A stretch of 64,000 nt of DNA from Pandoraea pneumonica. GTDB taxonomy: Bacteria > Pseudomonadota > Gammaproteobacteria > Burkholderiales > Burkholderiaceae. This document shows positions 61,683 to 64,000 of this stretch, one piece after another; within the stretch, counting starts at the first letter, position 1; the number at the start of each line of letters is the position of its first letter. The notes beneath the pieces were generated by a model. It worked only from the letters and a program-made list of their open reading frames with translations, was not told the origin of the DNA and made no database searches. Both the position numbers and the translations under genes were made by a program. The stretch is from positions 682,001 to 746,000 of the forward strand of contig NZ_CABPSK010000001.1 in assembly GCF_902459645.1 (NCBI RefSeq). The letters run 5' to 3'.

Positions 61683-62597
61683 ATGCAGTTCTTTCTAGAA
61701 ATTCTGATCGGCGGGCTGCTCTCGGGCGTGATGTATTCGCTCGTGGCGCTGGGCTTTGTGCTGATCTTCAAAGCGTCCGGGGTATTCAACTTTGCACAGG
61801 GCGCGATGGTGTATTTCGCGGCGCTCTCGGTCGTCGGATTGATGGAGCGAGGATTGCCGCTGTGGGCGGCGGCGATCGGCGCATTCGGCGTCATGGTGCT
61901 CGTGGGAGCTGCGACCGAACGGTTCGTCTTGCGCAAGCTGGTGAACCAGTCGCCGATCACGCTCTTCATGGCGACCATCGGGCTGTCGTTCTTCCTCGAG
62001 GGCTTGGCGCCGCTGCTCTGGGGCAACGAAGTGCGCCCGTTGTCGTTGGGCATTGTCGACGAACCGATCGCGTCGATCATGGATTCGACCGGGCTGCTGG
62101 TCAGCAGCTTCGATCTTGCCGCGGCCGGTATCGCGGCGGTACTCGTTGCACTGCTGGCGTTGTTCTTCAAGGCCACGAGCATCGGCCGGGCATTGCGTGC
62201 CGTGGCCGACGACCATCAGGCGGCGCTGTCGCTGGGCATTCCCTTGCAGCGCATCTGGGTGGTGGTTTGGAGCGTGTCGGGTTTTGTCGCGCTCGTCGCG
62301 GGCATGCTCTGGGGTTCGCGCAACGGCGTGCAGTTCGCCTTGACGATGACGGCGCTCAAGGCACTGCCGGTGTTGATCCTTGGCGGCTTCACGTCGATTC
62401 CGGGCGCGATTGTCGGCGGACTCATCATCGGTGCGGCGGAGAAGCTTGCCGAAATCTATCTGCCGCAGTTGCTGCAAAGCCAGTTCGGAGGCAACTTCGG
62501 CGGTATCGAGGGCTGGTTCCCGTATGTCTTTGCGTTGCTGTTCCTGCTCGTTCGCCCTGAGGGGTTGTTCGGCGAGCGCCATATCGACCGTGTCTGA
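61683..62597 (+). CDS. branched-chain-type ABC permease (LivH-like)
   Basis: 304 residues from ATG 61683 (GGAG 6 nt upstream); the frame is open further left, but only inside the ATPase gene. LivH pattern: LLSGVMYSLVALGFVLIFKA, FNFAQGAMVYF, and the ATPase-contact loop around LRAVADDHQAALSLGIPLQR. About eight membrane segments. Forms the channel with LivM. Confidence 0.94.
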   Translation: MQFFLEILIGGLLSGVMYSLVALGFVLIFKASGVFNFAQGAMVYFAALSVVGLMERGLPLWAAAIGAFGVMVLVGAATERFVLRKLVNQSPITLFMATIGLSFFLEGLAPLLWGNEVRPLSLGIVDEPIASIMDSTGLLVSSFDLAAAGIAAVLVALLALFFKATSIGRALRAVADDHQAALSLGIPLQRIWVVVWSVSGFVALVAGMLWGSRNGVQFALTMTALKALPVLILGGFTSIPGAIVGGLIIGAAEKLAEIYLPQLLQSQFGGNFGGIEGWFPYVFALLFLLVRPEGLFGERHIDRV

Positions 62598-62618
62598 CAA
62601 CTCACCCAGAGGCCAACT

Positions 62619-63695
62619 ATGTTCTATCGCGAAGCGGGTCAGTTCAAGACATCGTACGTCGCCGACAGTCAGATTTTCCCGATCCGTCAGGACCGCCTGA
62701 CGGTTAGTGCAGTGCTGGTGATCGCCTTTGGCGTGCTGCCGTGGATTGCCTCGGAATATTGGCTCACGGCCATTCTCGTGCCGTTCCTCGTGTTCTCGCT
62801 TGCCGCGCTCGGCCTTAACATTCTCACGGGCTACGCGGGGCAGTTGTCGCTGGGTACGGCGGCGTTTATGGCGGTGGGGGCCTACGCGTCATATAACTTC
62901 CAGCTGCGCATCGAAGGCATGCCGATTCTTGCGTCGTTCGCAATGGGCGGCGTATGCGCGGCGCTCGTGGGCATCGCGTTCGGCCTGCCGTCGCTGCGCA
63001 TCAAGGGCTTCTACCTCGCGGTGGCGACGCTCGCCGCGCAATTTTTCGTGCTGTGGGTGCTGACGAAGTTTCCATGGCTCTCGAACAACAGCTCGTCGGG
63101 CGTGATTACGGCGCAGAAGATTTCGATTCTCGGCGTCGACGTCAACACACCGGTGCGCAAGTACCTGTTCGTGCTCGGCATCGTATGCGTTATGGCGTTG
63201 ATCGCGAAGAACCTCGTGCGCTCGCACATCGGCCGTGCATGGATGGCCGTTCGGGACATGGACGTAGCGGCCGAAGTCATCGGCATTCCGCTCATGCGCG
63301 TGAAGCTGCTGGCGTTCGCGGTGAGTTCGTTTTACTGCGGCGTTGCTGGTGCGCTGTACGCCTATTGCTACCTCGGCTCGGTGGAGCCGGACGGCTTCTC
63401 GCTCGACCTGTCGTTTCGCATCTTGTTCATGATCATCATCGGCGGCGTGGGCAGCATTTTGGGCAGCTTTCTCGGTGCGGCGTTCATCTTGCTGCTGCCG
63501 ATCTTGCTCGACTTCACGCTCCCGCCGATTGCCACGTTCCTCCACCTGCCGTTCACCAACGCGACGGTCTCGCACATCCAGTTGATGCTGTTCGGTGGCC
63601 TCATCATCTTTTTCCTGATTGTCGAGCCGCACGGTCTGGCGCGACTCTGGCAAATCACTAAGGAGAAGCTGCGCATCTGGCCGTTCCCGCACTGA
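62619..63695 (+). CDS. branched-chain-type ABC permease (LivM-like)
   Basis: 358 residues, ATG 62619. LivM pattern: LAALGLNILTGYAGQLSLG, FMAVGAYASYN, the ATPase loop GRAWMAVRDMDVAAEVIGIP, and a conserved C-terminal block with FLGAAFILLLPILLD. About nine membrane segments. Starts 21 nt after LivH; the 79-nt gap to the binding protein gene carries only a ribosome site. Confidence 0.94.
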   Translation: MFYREAGQFKTSYVADSQIFPIRQDRLTVSAVLVIAFGVLPWIASEYWLTAILVPFLVFSLAALGLNILTGYAGQLSLGTAAFMAVGAYASYNFQLRIEGMPILASFAMGGVCAALVGIAFGLPSLRIKGFYLAVATLAAQFFVLWVLTKFPWLSNNSSSGVITAQKISILGVDVNTPVRKYLFVLGIVCVMALIAKNLVRSHIGRAWMAVRDMDVAAEVIGIPLMRVKLLAFAVSSFYCGVAGALYAYCYLGSVEPDGFSLDLSFRILFMIIIGGVGSILGSFLGAAFILLLPILLDFTLPPIATFLHLPFTNATVSHIQLMLFGGLIIFFLIVEPHGLARLWQITKEKLRIWPFPH

Positions 63696-63774
63696 TTTCG
63701 ATGTATTGACGCACCGGCAAACGGGCGTTGGCTGACCACGTATCGCTATCGAGAAGACCACAAGGAGACACAGC

Positions 63775-64000
63775 ATGAACACGAAACAACTGGCGGTATC
63801 GCTAGGCATGAGTCTGGTGCTCGGCATGGGCTCGGCGGGCACCGCGCTCGCCCAGACCAACGATCAGTTCATCGCGCTGGCCGACTATCGGGTGGGCCCG
63901 TACGGGGCCAACGGGCAGTCGTTCTACGGTGGCTTCATCGATTATTTGCAATACGTGAACATGAAATACGGCGGCGTGAACGGTGTGAAGCTGTCGTGGG
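63775..64000 (+). CDS. ABC transporter substrate-binding protein, Liv type (3' end cut by window)
   Basis: First 75 codons only. AAGGAG lies 9 nt before ATG 63775. A Sec signal peptide (about 1-27, ending GTALAQ) is followed by a mature start with FIALADYRVGPYGANG and FYGGFIDYLQYVNMK, the opening of a periplasmic type-1 binding fold (LivK/J group). It determines the ligand of the operon, but too little is visible to predict it. Confidence 0.88.
   Translation, partial: MNTKQLAVSLGMSLVLGMGSAGTALAQTNDQFIALADYRVGPYGANGQSFYGGFIDYLQYVNMKYGGVNGVKLSW

Noticed and set aside
1-64000. tRNA or rRNA genes
   Set aside because: No cloverleaf with conserved T-loop or rRNA core sequence was noticed in the gaps between genes, nearly all of which are short.

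Overview
The window is about 62% G+C, densely coded on both strands, and carries no rRNA, tRNA or CRISPR. Gene content fits a soil or host-associated betaproteobacterium of the order Burkholderiales, possibly Pandoraea-like: many solute importers, small catabolic operons each with its own regulator, a chemoreceptor, a c-di-GMP enzyme and a periplasmic penicillin G acylase. The genus is an inference from style and content; no marker gene settles it.

Layout. 1-3255: the 3' part of a NitT/TauT-type ABC importer (ATPase, two permeases) followed by a two-domain sulfurtransferase. 3496-7376: a methyl-accepting chemotaxis protein and, convergent, a GAF-PAS-GGDEF-EAL protein. 7684-14598: single genes for redox and small-molecule chemistry (isochorismatase-like, nitroreductase, AhpD-like, old yellow enzyme with a MerR regulator, a secreted Cys-containing protein, an Ldh2-type dehydrogenase, a slipin). 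14638-20455: a catabolic cluster on the minus strand (HMG-CoA-lyase-like, CaiB-type CoA-transferase, MFS carrier, Tat-exported amidohydrolase) facing an IclR regulator, with three copies of one operator motif between them. 20505-25677: a GntR regulator facing an MFS carrier, a hydantoinase and two Asp/Glu-racemase-family proteins, closed by a strong terminator.

25971-51508: the most notable region, a 25.5-kb one-direction block encoding an extracellular contractile injection system (eCIS; Afp/PVC/MAC relatives). In order: Pvc16/DUF4255 tail terminator, a 310-aa unknown, sheath, two tube proteins, a DUF5908-like small protein, LysM hub protein, VgrG-like spike, PAAR tip, gp25-like, baseplate-J-like, two proteins I do not recognise, a second large baseplate protein, a 1818-aa tape measure, a Pvc15-type AAA+ ATPase, and a 1069-aa exported protein with a tentative GH18-like barrel and three C-terminal membrane segments. 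No toxin, holin, capsid, terminase or integrase is seen, and the T6SS TssJLM membrane complex is absent. The last gene is a candidate for a host-membrane anchoring or release factor dedicated to this eCIS and is the best candidate for undescribed biology.

51535-64000: a WrbA-like flavoprotein with a divergent HxlR regulator, a GNAT acetyltransferase, penicillin G acylase with a TetR regulator and an HSL-type esterase, a Crp/Fnr regulator, and a branched-chain-amino-acid-type ABC operon (AMP-dependent acyl-CoA ligase, LivG, LivH, LivM, and the start of the binding protein). The acylase, esterase, CoA ligase and importer together suggest scavenging of aryl or acyl side chains, but this is inferred from neighbourhood only. 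Several candidate operators in this window are palindromes placed where the adjacent regulator would be expected to bind.
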